A stretch of 51,320 nt of DNA from Planctomycetota bacterium (GTDB lineage: Bacteria > Planctomycetota > Planctomycetia > Pirellulales > PLA5), in NCBI GenBank assembly GCA_029259895.1, contig JAJDEG010000547.1:1-51320 (forward strand). Direction: 5' to 3'. Below are positions 18,041-27,371 of this stretch, one piece after another. The position numbers were made by a program, and so were the translations under genes. Numbering within the stretch: position 1 is the first letter of the stretch; every line of letters begins with the position of its first letter. The notes under the pieces are model-generated. The model searched no databases, was not told the origin of the DNA, and saw only the letters and a list, made by a program, of their open reading frames with translations.

Positions 18041-19051
18041 ATGTCGGTCATGCGATTCGACGAAACGACCTCGGATTGGGTGGTATTCGCCCCGTCGCGG
18101 CGATTACGGCCGCACGCCGACGCATCGCTGCAAACTCAACCGAGCGAGCCAGCAAGTGCGGCGGGCTGCCCGTTTTGCCCCGGCAACGAAGCCTTCACGC
18201 CGCCCGAGATTTACGCCGTTCGCGATTCGGGCGCGTGGCGCGTTCGCGTCGTGCCTAACAGATTCCCGGCACTAACGATCGAGGACAATCCCCAACGCCG
18301 GCACGACGATCAAGCGTTTCAATTCATGGGCGGATGCGGCGCCCATGAAGTCATTATCGAGTCGCCGGATCATTCGTTGTTTCTCGGGCAGCAACCGACC
18401 GAGCAAGTCGTGCTTCTGCTGCGAACGCTCCAGCTACGCTATCGCAATCTCATGCGCGACGGCCGGTTTCAGACCGTGGTGATCTTCAAGAACCACGGTG
18501 CCGAGGCCGGAACCTCGCTGGCCCATCCGCACTGGCAATTGCTGGCTCCGCCGGTCGTCCCGCGTTTGCTGCGGATGAAACACTTCGAGGCCAGCGAATA
18601 CTACGATCGAACCGGCCAGTGCCTGTACTGCGACATGCTGCACCGCGAGTTGGATGCGAACGTGCGCATCCTGACTCAGAACGAGCACTACGTGGCGTTT
18701 CTGCCGTTTGCCAGTCACACGCCCTTTGAAACCTGGATCGTGCCTCGGCAGCATCAGGCGTCGTTTCAGTTGGTTGCTATGGAACACTTTACCTGTCTCG
18801 CCGCCATTCTGAAGTCCGTGCTGCTCAAGTTGCACACGGCGTTGGGCAATCCGGCCTTCAATCTGACGATCGACGACGTGCCACGGGGCGACGAAGGCAA
18901 GGAATACTTTCTCTGGCACATGCGGATCTTGCCGAGGCTGACCACGCCCGCCGGATTCGAGCTGGGAAGCGGTATGTCGATCAATACCGTGCTTCCCGAG
19001 GACGCGGCGAGGTTCTTGTCCGAAGCGTCCAGCGTCGAAGAGGTTGGCTGA
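18041..19051 (+). CDS. galT: Galactose-1-phosphate uridylyltransferase family protein
   Basis: GalT exchanges UMP between UDP-glucose and galactose-1-phosphate through a uridylylated histidine. The 336-residue protein begins with SDWVVFAPSRRLRP, has the zinc-type CPFCPGNE (about residue 45) and a second cysteine pair CLYCDM (about 195). The active-site motif is SLAHPHWQLLAPP, where HPHWQ replaces the HPHGQ/HPHSQ of characterised enzymes. The C-terminal half has HTPFETWIVPRQHQ and YFLWHMRILPRL. Some members of this branch act on ADP-sugars or other nucleotides, so the exact substrate is open. It lies in the baeRF-YbaK gene run, not with Leloir genes, which suggests a role in stress-related sugar-nucleotide or glycan metabolism. 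Confidence 0.85.
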   Translation: MSVMRFDETTSDWVVFAPSRRLRPHADASLQTQPSEPASAAGCPFCPGNEAFTPPEIYAVRDSGAWRVRVVPNRFPALTIEDNPQRRHDDQAFQFMGGCGAHEVIIESPDHSLFLGQQPTEQVVLLLRTLQLRYRNLMRDGRFQTVVIFKNHGAEAGTSLAHPHWQLLAPPVVPRLLRMKHFEASEYYDRTGQCLYCDMLHRELDANVRILTQNEHYVAFLPFASHTPFETWIVPRQHQASFQLVAMEHFTCLAAILKSVLLKLHTALGNPAFNLTIDDVPRGDEGKEYFLWHMRILPRLTTPAGFELGSGMSINTVLPEDAARFLSEASSVEEVG

Positions 19052-19081
19052 ACGCATTTGTAACCCAAGAGGATAATCAAG

Positions 19082-19558
19082 ATGAAAACCACGGACATCC
19101 TGAACATAGCGGGCGTCGCATACAAGCTTTACCCTCACGAAGAGACGTTCGACGCGCAGCATCTGGCCGCGGCGTTGCGCGTGCCGGGCCATAACGTGGC
19201 CAAGACCGTCTTGTTGCGGGCCGATAGCGGCTTCGCTCACGTCGTCGCCGTACTGCCAGCCACGCGAACGTTGGACCTGCGGCGCGTTTCGGAAGCCCTC
19301 GGCGGTGCCGACGTTCAATTGGCCACGGAAGTCGAAATCGCGGAACATTGCCCCGATTTCGAATTCGGGATTCTGCCGCCGTTTGGCGCGAAATTCGGCA
19401 TGAAGACGGTCGTCGACGCATCGCTGGCCGAGCACGAGGACATCTTCTTCCAGGGAAACTCGCATACGGAGGCGATTCGCATGCGGTACAGCGATTTCGT
19501 GCAGATCGAGCATCCGCTGGTCGTCGACATCATCGCGGCTTCGCCGGATAAAGCGTAG
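19082..19558 (+). CDS. YbaK/ProX-type aminoacyl-tRNA deacylase
   Basis: The protein has 158 residues and matches the single-domain YbaK/prolyl-tRNA editing fold: YKLYPHEETFDAQHLAAAL, NVAKTVLLRADSGF with the conserved lysine, and the closing FGAKFGMKTVVDASL...IFFQGNSHTEAIRMRYSDF. Such proteins hydrolyse mischarged Cys- or Ala-tRNAs in trans, or act as stress-associated variants. The start follows AGAGGA with good spacing, 30 bp after galT, so the two are probably cotranscribed. The length is normal and nothing is missing. The substrate tRNA cannot be told from sequence alone. Confidence 0.88.
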   Translation: MKTTDILNIAGVAYKLYPHEETFDAQHLAAALRVPGHNVAKTVLLRADSGFAHVVAVLPATRTLDLRRVSEALGGADVQLATEVEIAEHCPDFEFGILPPFGAKFGMKTVVDASLAEHEDIFFQGNSHTEAIRMRYSDFVQIEHPLVVDIIAASPDKA

Positions 19559-19637
19559 CAAGAAGATCGTTCCGTTCGGTCGCCGCACCGTATCCGTTGA
19601 TTCGCGAGCCCCGCACGTTCAAGCCCCCGTGACCGCC

Positions 19638-20027
19638 ATGGAACTCTCGCTGTTTCTCGCCAAGCTGCTGGGCATCTACCTATTGATCGTGGCGACCGTA
19701 TTCGCCGTGCGCCGTCGGGAAATGTCGCGGGTCGTCGACAACTTTTTCGCTAGTCGTTCGTTGGTGTTCTTGAGCGGGCTGCTCGCGCTCGCGACGGGAA
19801 TCGCGATGGCCGTCGGCCATTGCGTGTGGGAGTGGAATTGGCGCGGGATGATTACGGTGTTCGGATATCTCTCCATCGCGAAGGGCGTCGTCCGCATCGG
19901 CTGGCCGGCCGTGCCGCAACGGGCGGTCGGTGTGCTCCTCAATGGCTCGGCGTTTTGGATCTGGATCGGCATGGCGTTGGTGCTGGGCGGTTACTTGACC
20001 TGGGCGGGCTTCACGCTTGAGCGATGA
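19638..20027 (+). CDS. Small four-helix membrane protein
   Basis: The protein has 129 residues and four clear hydrophobic spans: LFLAKLLGIYLLIVATVFAV, LVFLSGLLALATGIAMAVGH, MITVFGYLSIAKGVVRIGW and LNGSAFWIWIGMALVLGGYL, joined by short basic loops. No enzymatic motif is visible. A GTG at 19629 is an alternative start, and neither start has a good ribosome binding site. It is the last gene of the run starting at 16777. Small integral membrane proteins of this kind are common in stress islands, but I cannot assign a function. Confidence 0.7.
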   Translation: MELSLFLAKLLGIYLLIVATVFAVRRREMSRVVDNFFASRSLVFLSGLLALATGIAMAVGHCVWEWNWRGMITVFGYLSIAKGVVRIGWPAVPQRAVGVLLNGSAFWIWIGMALVLGGYLTWAGFTLER

Positions 20028-20158
20028 ACCACACCGAACGACCGGCCTGCGAATCGACGCTCCTTACGTCGCAGCGCTAGCATGCATGCGCACGTACGTC
20101 GCCGCCGCCCATCGGCTATTTCGGCAGAGGACTGCGGACGACCGTTGCTGAAACGACA

Positions 20159-20818
20159 TCACCCGTTTTCGAGCACCCACTGAACGGCCTGGCGGCTCAA
20201 TTCGGCGGCGTTTTTCGCGCCGAGCTTGCGTTTGATGTTTTCTCGGTGCGTGTCGATCGTGTGCGTGCTCAGGTGAAGTTTTTCGGCAATCACGCCGCTG
20301 GTCAGTCCCTCGCCGATCATGCGGAGGATTTCCAACTCGCGGTCCGTGAGTTGCTCTACGGGCGACTTCGTTTTGTCCGCTCTGCCGAGCGCCTGGCTGA
20401 CCAGCCGCTTGGCGATCTCCGGGCTTACGTACCGTTCTCCGGCAAGCACCGCGCGGATCGCATCGAGCAACTTGGCGTTCGATTCCTGTTTGTTCAGGTA
20501 GCCCAGCGCGCCGGCCCGCAAAGCGCGTTCGGCGTACAGCGACTCTTGGTAACCCGAAACTACCAGCATCTTGACGGCCGGGTGGCGCGACGTGACTTGC
20601 TTGATTACGTCGATACCGTGCCCACTCTTCAGAGAAATATCGACGATGACCAGGTCGGGGCCGGTTTCTTTCACGAGGGCGAGGGCTTCCTCCTCCGTCG
20701 CCGCCTCGCCCACCACTTGCAGGTCTTGCTGCGTCGAAACGCGCAGCGCCAACCCTTCGCGAACCAGCGGATGGTCGTCGACGATCAGAATCCTCGCGGG
20801 CGGTGGGCGATTCGCCAC
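20159..20818 (-). CDS. NarL/FixJ-type response regulator
   Basis: The 219-residue protein has a receiver domain (RILIVDDHPLVREGLAL, phosphoacceptor Asp in DLVIVDISL, later KQES region) followed by a LuxR-type helix-turn-helix: LTDRELEILRMIGEGLTSGVIAEKLHLSTHTIDTHRENIKRKLG. It starts 6 bp after the stop of the upstream PAS histidine kinase, so the two are almost certainly a two-component pair and cotranscribed. It should bind DNA as a dimer when phosphorylated. Targets are unknown; the neighbouring stress genes are obvious candidates (inference). The phosphosite and HTH look intact. Confidence 0.93.
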   Translation of the reverse strand: MANRPPPARILIVDDHPLVREGLALRVSTQQDLQVVGEAATEEEALALVKETGPDLVIVDISLKSGHGIDVIKQVTSRHPAVKMLVVSGYQESLYAERALRAGALGYLNKQESNAKLLDAIRAVLAGERYVSPEIAKRLVSQALGRADKTKSPVEQLTDRELEILRMIGEGLTSGVIAEKLHLSTHTIDTHRENIKRKLGAKNAAELSRQAVQWVLENG

Positions 20819-20824
20819 GATCGG

Positions 20825-23374
20825 CTACCTCGGCAGTGGAACGGTACATGTTATCGACACGCCGCCCTCGGGACGTCGCGCTATGCGGAGCGTGCCGCCG
20901 ATCATCCCGGCGCGGTAATTCATGATTTCCAAGCCGAAACCGTGTTTTGTTCCCGAAAGATTCCGCCGGGCTACGGAGACAGGGTCCAATCCGACGCCAT
21001 TATCGCTCACCTCAAGAACAATCTCGTCGTTGGCCTGCTTGAGAGAGATAACGACCTGGTCGGCCCGGCTATGCCGCAAGGCGTTATTCACGGCTTCCTG
21101 GGCAATGCGATACAGATGGGTGGCCGCGGTATTATTGAACACGGCGACGGCGGCGGGGCACTCGAAGCGGCAAGCGATCGTTTGCTGTGCGTCCGTCGCG
21201 GCGGCGAGTTCCTCGAGCGCGGACGTCAGCCCCTCGGCGGCGATCTGGACCGGCATGATGCCGTGGGAGAGTTGCTGAACGTGGCGATTCGTCGCGCCCA
21301 GCCCCGCCGACAGCCGGCCGGCCGTCAGACGCAGGCGCGACAACGCGGCCTCGTCAAGGAGCCAATGCCCGCTTGGATCGGTTGCTTTTCGCGGAGTATG
21401 ATCGAGAAGTTCGACCAGCGTGCCGGCGAACAAGGCGAGGCCGGTCAGTTCCTGTCCGGTGCCGTCGTGCAGTTCCTGTCCGATACGGCGTTGTTCGGCA
21501 ACGGAGGCTTCCAGCACCTGCGCTTCAAGTTTCTTGCGGCGTGAAATGTCGCGGATGATGCCGGTGAACAGGCTCAAATGATCGACCTGGCTAACCGCCA
21601 GGTCCGCCGGAAAGGTCGAGCCATCCTTGCGCAGCGCGGCCACTTCTCTGCCCGCGCCGATGATCCGGGCTTCGCCGGTCCGCAGATAGCGGGCGATGTA
21701 ACCATCGTGTTCGTCGTGGTAGGGTCGCGGCATGAGCATGTTGACGTTTCGCCCGAGTAGCTCGTCCCGTGCGTAGCCGAACATGCGCTCCGTGGCCAGA
21801 TTTACCGACATCACGATGCCGCGCTCGTCGATCGTGATGATCGCATCGGTCGCCGTGTTCAGAATGGCGCGCAACTGCTCTTCACTCTCGCGAAGCGCCT
21901 TCGCGGCGCGCTTACGCTCGGTGATGTCGCGATGGATTGAGACGAAGTTCGTGCGGTGGCCGGCAGTGTCCCAAAGCGGCGTGATGAACAGTTCGGCGTC
22001 GTACGGCGCGCCGTCCTTACGTTGATTGACCAATTCGGCAATGCACGAGCGGCCCCCGGTCAATTCCCGCTTGATGTAGTCCAGCGTTTCGCGGCTGGTG
22101 CCGGTCCCCTGGAGCATGCGCGGCGACTGGCCGATCAGTTCGTCGGCCGTATAGCCGGTGATGCGGCATAGGGCTTCATTGACGAACAGGATAATCGGCC
22201 CCGGCCAATCCAAATCGTCACCGGTGATCATTACGCCTTCGCCTAGATGCGAGATCGCTTTTGCCAGCAGCGTAATCTCGTGCGTGCGCTGGCTGACGCG
22301 CCGATCCAGTTCCGCGTTGAGTTGGTTGAGCGCCGCTTCCGCTTCTTTGCGCTCGGTGATATCGCGGAGCAAGCCATCGTAGCCGATCAAGCGGTCCCGG
22401 TCGTCGTGTTGGGGCGACACGGTGTTCAGCGCCCAGCGCATCGCCCCGTCCTTGCGGCAAATGCGGTGTTCGATCGGCGTTGCGTCCTCGCCCGACAGAA
22501 TGCGCGTTGCTTGTTGCTCGACGACGGCGCGGTCTTCGGGCGGGACCATCGCGATCCACAGCAGCGGGTTGGCGGCGAACTCCCGCGGCGTATAGCCGGT
22601 CACCGCCTCGCAGTTCGCGCCGTGGGTCGTTTCCGCGGCCCGCCCATGTTCCACTCGCACGCGATAAATGTAATCGGTCACGGCTTCGGTCAATCGCCGG
22701 TACCGTTGTTCGCTTTCTTCAAGTTGCCGCCGCACGCGTCTGGCGTCGGTAATGTCGACGAGCGCCGTTCGGCAGCGGAGCTCGTGCTCGGCACCAAAGG
22801 CGATGCTCTCCAGCCGCACGACCACGGCGGCGCCGTCGGCCTTGTGCATCTCGACGTCGCACGTCTGTTTCGCCTCGCTGGAAAAGACCGCTTGAAGGTG
22901 CAGGTAACAGTCGTCCTGAGATCCGCGGGCCGCGAAGCTCGCGAGGTTCTTCGCCAGCAGCGATTGACGTTCGACGCCCAGCATCGTGGCGGCCGTCAGG
23001 TTGGCTTCGGCGATTTTGCCATCCTTATTCAGCGTCACGTACCCGACGGGAGCGAACTCGTACAGGTCGGCATAGCGATCGCGAGCGTGGGCAAGCTCCA
23101 CCTGGGCCTGGCGAAGCTCTTCGTTCTGGATCTCCAACTCCATCTGGTAGACATTCAGTTCTTGGACGAGCGCCTGCACGTCCTGTGTCGGCAAAGTCGG
23201 ACTATCCGCCGGCTTGGCGCGCAGCAACTGCTCGGCGCGGTGGCGAAGCGCGGTCGCTCGCTGGGTTCCATCGTCGTTTTGCTTCTCGCGCATGGGGGCT
23301 TTCTGTGCAACGCAAGTAACCGTCAATTCAGGAATCGACGCCTTCTCCGTTTTGTCGCGAGCGTCGATCTGCAT
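20825..23374 (-). CDS. Four-PAS sensor histidine kinase (HisKA_3 type) with FixL-like PAS
   Basis: The 849-residue soluble kinase has no membrane spans. After a helical N-terminus come PAS1 (about 105-225, EFAPVGYVTLNKDGKI), PAS2 (about 240-360), PAS3 (about 385-500, TGYTADELIGQSPRMLQG) and PAS4 (about 510-630, MFGYARDELLGRNVNMLMP). PAS4 continues with DEHDGYIARYLRTGEARIIG, closely resembling the FixL haem pocket, including the His and Arg positions. The kinase core is HisKA_3 (RIGQELHDGTGQELTGLALF) with an ATPase domain (LYRIAQEAVNNALRHS, VSDNGVGLD). Its stop is 6 bp before the response regulator gene. A CheB-CheR fusion lies 33 bp upstream. Oxygen or redox sensing is inferred, not shown. 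Confidence 0.93.
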   Translation of the reverse strand: MQIDARDKTEKASIPELTVTCVAQKAPMREKQNDDGTQRATALRHRAEQLLRAKPADSPTLPTQDVQALVQELNVYQMELEIQNEELRQAQVELAHARDRYADLYEFAPVGYVTLNKDGKIAEANLTAATMLGVERQSLLAKNLASFAARGSQDDCYLHLQAVFSSEAKQTCDVEMHKADGAAVVVRLESIAFGAEHELRCRTALVDITDARRVRRQLEESEQRYRRLTEAVTDYIYRVRVEHGRAAETTHGANCEAVTGYTPREFAANPLLWIAMVPPEDRAVVEQQATRILSGEDATPIEHRICRKDGAMRWALNTVSPQHDDRDRLIGYDGLLRDITERKEAEAALNQLNAELDRRVSQRTHEITLLAKAISHLGEGVMITGDDLDWPGPIILFVNEALCRITGYTADELIGQSPRMLQGTGTSRETLDYIKRELTGGRSCIAELVNQRKDGAPYDAELFITPLWDTAGHRTNFVSIHRDITERKRAAKALRESEEQLRAILNTATDAIITIDERGIVMSVNLATERMFGYARDELLGRNVNMLMPRPYHDEHDGYIARYLRTGEARIIGAGREVAALRKDGSTFPADLAVSQVDHLSLFTGIIRDISRRKKLEAQVLEASVAEQRRIGQELHDGTGQELTGLALFAGTLVELLDHTPRKATDPSGHWLLDEAALSRLRLTAGRLSAGLGATNRHVQQLSHGIMPVQIAAEGLTSALEELAAATDAQQTIACRFECPAAVAVFNNTAATHLYRIAQEAVNNALRHSRADQVVISLKQANDEIVLEVSDNGVGLDPVSVARRNLSGTKHGFGLEIMNYRAGMIGGTLRIARRPEGGVSITCTVPLPR

Positions 23375-23407
23375 GCGACAGCGCGCCGTCCGGTCTCACT
23401 CTCCGCA

Positions 23408-26389
23408 TTATGTGCTCACCTTTACCTCTAAAGCCAGCAGGATTCGTTCGGGCGCGCCCGCCGTTTGCTGCAAGCGCCGCGCGTTGAGAAGCACGACGCG
23501 GCGGCCGAGTTTGGGAATCTCGGCCTCGACTTCATAATTCTCGAATTCCTCGTTCTTGGGCAGGATCTCTTCCAACAGTTCGCGGAGCCGCGGAACGTCC
23601 CACTGGCCGATGCCGAGTTCGTAGATCAATTCCCCTTCGGTCTGCTTCGCACTGGTCTGGAACGCGCGATAAAAGGAGCGATTCGCGGAAACGACGTGCA
23701 ACTGGCCGTCAAGCACAAGCAGCGGCTCGCGGACGGTATCGACGATGCCCTGGAAGTAGGCGATCGCCCGCTCGCTGGCCTTGAGTCGTCCGATGTCGAC
23801 GAACGTCAGCACGACGCCGTCGATGACGTTTTCGGCCGTCCGATAAGGCATGATCCGCATCAAGTAGCAGCCGCCGTCGTGGGTCTCGACTTCGTCCTCC
23901 TTGGATACGAGCGTCTTGAGCACCCCGGCGCAATTGGCCGCTAGATCGTCGACCTTGAGTTTCGAGGCCAATTCGGAGATCGGCCGGCCGACGTCCGTCG
24001 GACGAAGCATCACCAGCCGCTTCGCCCGGTCGGTGAACCGCTTGATGTTCAGGTCGGCATCCAGGAATACGGTGGCGATATCGGTGCTGTTGAGCAGGTT
24101 TTGCATGTCGTCGTTGGCTTGCGACAGATCGTCCAATTTTGACTGCAACTCGGCGTTGACCGTCGTCAATTCTTCGTTGAGCGATTGCATCTCTTCTTTC
24201 GACGTTTCCAACTCTTCGTTCGTGCTTTGCAGTTCCTCGTTGGTCGATTGCAATTCCTCGTTGGTAGACTTGAGTTCTTCGTTCGACGTTTCCAATTCCT
24301 CGAGCGTCGTCTGCTGGGATTCCTTGAGGTATCGAAGTTCCTTCTCCAATTGCCCGATACGACCTTCGTCCTCGTCGACGGGTTTGCGCGAACGTTCGCT
24401 GTCGGCAAGTTCCGCGGAAACCGGCGGCGCGGGGCGGAACGTCACCAGCAGCAATCCGCGAATCGATTCCGGCTCGGAGATTGGCGCCACCGTCAAGTTG
24501 ACCCGCACGAATTCGCCGTTGGCTTTCACGCGGACGTCCTCGCGGGTGACTTCCGCTCCTATTCTGACGCACTCGCGCAGCGCGGCCGCCAAGTCGAATT
24601 GCAGACCCTCGCGGGCCATTTCCAAAACGTTATTCCTCGGCTGGCCCGCGGCAGGTTCGAGATACGCGCCGGTGCGTCCATGGATGTAGACGATATCGCC
24701 GCGGGGATTTACGACGACGCTGGCCGGTGCGAACCGGCCCAACAGCAACCGCTCGATCAGCGTAGAGACGTGGGCCTCCTTGATATACGGCGCGCCGGCC
24801 GTCGGAGCCGCGGCCCCTTCGTCGCCGGTAAGCGGTTGGGCGGGAATCTCCGGCAGCGCGCGAAGCGCCGAGACACTTTCCTTGCGGCGGAATACCTTCC
24901 ATCGCTTGTCGAATGTCTCGAACAAGTCCGTAAACGTGCCGACCGTCTCCGACGGCCCGAGAAACAGCAGGCCGTCGGGCTTGAGCGCATAATGAAAGAT
25001 CGGCAGCAGCCGCCGCTGCAAGTCGGAGTTCAGGTAGATCAGCAGGTTGCGGCAGCAGAGGACGTCGAGTTTCGTAAACGGCGGATCCCTAATCACGTTC
25101 TGCGGCGCGAAGACGACCATCTCGCGGATTTCCTTGCGGATGCGGTACGCGCCGTCATCGTGAGTGAAATAGCGTTCGAGGCGCGCGGGCGAGACGTCCA
25201 CCGCGATGCCCTCGGGATATCGTCCGGCGCGAGCCGTTTCGATCGCGTCAGCGTCCAGATCCGTGCCGAACACCTGAACGTCGATGTGCCGATTCAGCGC
25301 GTCCATGCATTCCCGCAACACGATGGCCAGGCTGAACGCTTCTTCGCCGGTTGCGCAGCCGGGAACCCATGCCCGCACGGTGTAGTTATCGGGCCGCGAC
25401 CGGAGCAGTTTTTTGAGGTGCGCGCCGAGCGCGCTCCATGCTTCCGCGTCGCGAAAAAAATTCGTGACGCTGATCAATAATTCCTTGAATAAGACGTCGA
25501 TTTCGTGCGGATTCTCTTGCAGGTAGCGGACGTATTGGTTGGGATTATTGATTTGATGTACGTTCATCCGCCGTTCGATGCGGCGGTGGATGGTGTTGCT
25601 CTTGTATGCTGAGAAGTCGTGACCGGTGCGGCCGCGCAGCAGCACGAAGATCTTCTGCATCGGTTCTGCGGGCACGGACGGAACTTCGGAATCGGCCTTT
25701 GCGGTGGCCAAATACGGTCCCTTGGCATAGGCGATCAGTCGATTCGGCATCGCCGTCGGCGGCAGCACGTAGTCGGCCAGGCCGGTCGCAATGGCGCTGG
25801 ACGGCATGCCGGCGTACTTCGCCGACTGGGGCTGTTGCACCATCGCCATCCCCGAATCGCCTTTGATGGCCTTCAATCCCAGCGTGCCATCGGTTCCGGT
25901 GCCTGACAGCACGATGCAGATCGCCCGTTCCTTCTGGTCTTCGGCCAGCGAACGAAAGAAATAATCGATGGGCAGCCGCGGCGCTGTTTTCGCGTCGGCC
26001 TCCATCCTGTGTAGCGTGCCGCCGAGAATCGCCAGGTGCCCGCCCGGCGGTCCGACATATACGTGGTTGGGCTGTAACTTCGTGCCGTCGGCTGCTTCGA
26101 CGACGGGCATTTCCGTCTCTTTGCCCAAGAGTTCCGGCAGCAAACTGGTGTGTCCGGGATGCTGGTGCGTTACGACGACAAACGCCATCCCGGTTTCGGC
26201 CGGCATATGCTCGAACAGTTCTTCGAGCGCTTCCAGCCCCCCGGCGGACGCACCAATGCCAACGACGGGCATGCTGGGCTTGGCCGCAGCAATCGTAGAC
26301 GCTTCGCCTGCTTCATGCTCGGCGCGCCGCCGCTTGGCGGTTGCGTTGCCGCTCGTCGTTTTCCGCTTGGTGGCTTTCTTTCTCGCCAT
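23408..26389 (-). CDS. CheB-CheR-PAS fusion protein
   Basis: The 993-residue hybrid starts with a Lys/Arg-rich tail (1-38). Next is a CheB methylesterase domain with the catalytic Ser in VVGIGASAGGLEAL, the His in VTHQHPGH and the Asp in LSGTGTDGT. A CheR methyltransferase domain follows (about 245-510, LISVTNFFRD, VPGCATGEEAFSLA, CCRNLLIYL). Then come a PAS-like part, a long coiled coil of near-identical heptads (STNEELQSTNEELQSTNEEL, about 680-765) and two further PAS segments. Fusions of this type act in signalling, often without flagella; no flagellar genes are seen here. It is the first gene of a three-gene minus-strand operon with the PAS kinase and response regulator. The coiled coil is built from tandem DNA repeats at 24130-24310. 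Confidence 0.93.
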   Translation of the reverse strand: MARKKATKRKTTSGNATAKRRRAEHEAGEASTIAAAKPSMPVVGIGASAGGLEALEELFEHMPAETGMAFVVVTHQHPGHTSLLPELLGKETEMPVVEAADGTKLQPNHVYVGPPGGHLAILGGTLHRMEADAKTAPRLPIDYFFRSLAEDQKERAICIVLSGTGTDGTLGLKAIKGDSGMAMVQQPQSAKYAGMPSSAIATGLADYVLPPTAMPNRLIAYAKGPYLATAKADSEVPSVPAEPMQKIFVLLRGRTGHDFSAYKSNTIHRRIERRMNVHQINNPNQYVRYLQENPHEIDVLFKELLISVTNFFRDAEAWSALGAHLKKLLRSRPDNYTVRAWVPGCATGEEAFSLAIVLRECMDALNRHIDVQVFGTDLDADAIETARAGRYPEGIAVDVSPARLERYFTHDDGAYRIRKEIREMVVFAPQNVIRDPPFTKLDVLCCRNLLIYLNSDLQRRLLPIFHYALKPDGLLFLGPSETVGTFTDLFETFDKRWKVFRRKESVSALRALPEIPAQPLTGDEGAAAPTAGAPYIKEAHVSTLIERLLLGRFAPASVVVNPRGDIVYIHGRTGAYLEPAAGQPRNNVLEMAREGLQFDLAAALRECVRIGAEVTREDVRVKANGEFVRVNLTVAPISEPESIRGLLLVTFRPAPPVSAELADSERSRKPVDEDEGRIGQLEKELRYLKESQQTTLEELETSNEELKSTNEELQSTNEELQSTNEELETSKEEMQSLNEELTTVNAELQSKLDDLSQANDDMQNLLNSTDIATVFLDADLNIKRFTDRAKRLVMLRPTDVGRPISELASKLKVDDLAANCAGVLKTLVSKEDEVETHDGGCYLMRIMPYRTAENVIDGVVLTFVDIGRLKASERAIAYFQGIVDTVREPLLVLDGQLHVVSANRSFYRAFQTSAKQTEGELIYELGIGQWDVPRLRELLEEILPKNEEFENYEVEAEIPKLGRRVVLLNARRLQQTAGAPERILLALEVKVST

Positions 26390-26689
26390 GCGTGCAATCC
26401 CTGCGCGATCCTCCCGGCGACGGTGAGACTCCGCTCATTCTAGCACGCTGGGTTACATGCACACGAGGTGAGCGTCGCCGCTTCGGTCCGACATGGCGGA
26501 ATCCGCCATGCCGGAATGGTTGATCTCTCGATTTCGGATGCACGGGCGGTACGCCAGAATCACTTATCCCGGCTCAGACGCGTGAGTTTACGCGACGGAT
26601 AGCCTGATCGCCGGGGCTGCAGTGGATGTGGTCGAGCGAAAGCGCGAAGTTCGCCTGGAGCGATGACCGTCAAAAGGAATGAGGACGAC

Positions 26690-27277
26690 ATGCGAATTCT
26701 TATGGCCGATCCGAACGAGACGTTTTTGGAAGTCTTGCAGTCTTACTTGTGGAACCGTGGGCACGAAGCCGAGATCGCTATCGATGGGCTGGAATGTATC
26801 GCCATGTTGCGTGACTTCGTGCCCGATGTACTCGTCATGGAGCGCGACTTGCGCTGGGGCGGTTGCGATGGAGTGTTAACGCGGATGAGCGAAGAGCCGT
26901 CGCTGGCGAAGATTCCCACGATCCTGACGGCGGACAACGGCGCGCCGAACGCTTCTCGCGCCTTTGTCGTGCCTCAGCACGCCCCAATCGTGGGCTGGCT
27001 GTACAAGCCGTTTCGGCTCGTGGAATTGTTGGCCAGCGTCACTTTGGCCCAGCGATGGCCACGAACCGAAGGAAAACGGCTTTGCGGAACCGCGGAGGCC
27101 GTGCAGCGAAGCGGCCGTGAGCGAGAGCACCCCTTGGCCTTCGCAGCGCCAAACGGCGAACGATGCGGCGGCGACGGCTTTGGCTTCCGACCGGTCCGAT
27201 TGACGACCTCTTCCAAGAACGTGAAAGGAGCGTCCTGTGGCATTGGCTGCCGAGAAAGAGATGACCCGTTTGCGTGA
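26690..27277 (+). CDS. Receiver-domain protein with Glu in place of the phosphoacceptor Asp
   Basis: The ATG at 26690 is preferred over 26663 because GAGGA lies just upstream. The first about 120 residues form a receiver fold: MRILMADPNETFLEVLQSYL, DVLVMERDLRWGGCDGVLTRM, TILTAD and YKPFRLVELL. The position that normally holds the phosphorylated Asp (VLVLD in the sister gene at 28883) is Glu (VLVME). The protein may therefore be locked in an active-like state or simply not phosphorylated. The remaining about 75 residues are basic and low-complexity, with no DNA-binding domain. It is divergent from the cheB-cheR operon across a 300-bp region and leads the Hsp20-BON-CsrA gene run. Confidence 0.8.
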   Translation: MRILMADPNETFLEVLQSYLWNRGHEAEIAIDGLECIAMLRDFVPDVLVMERDLRWGGCDGVLTRMSEEPSLAKIPTILTADNGAPNASRAFVVPQHAPIVGWLYKPFRLVELLASVTLAQRWPRTEGKRLCGTAEAVQRSGREREHPLAFAAPNGERCGGDGFGFRPVRLTTSSKNVKGASCGIGCRERDDPFA

Positions 27278-27371
27278 AATGTCGGGAAGTGTAGCGATCG
27301 CCGGAAACCTGGTTTGGCGGTTGTGTTGTGCCAGATAAGGGCAGTTGCGAGTCACTAAGGAGGAACCTGCC

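Noticed and set aside
24130-24310. Short tandem units taken for a CRISPR array
   Set aside because: The units are in-frame coiled-coil heptads of the CheB-CheR protein, without spacers.
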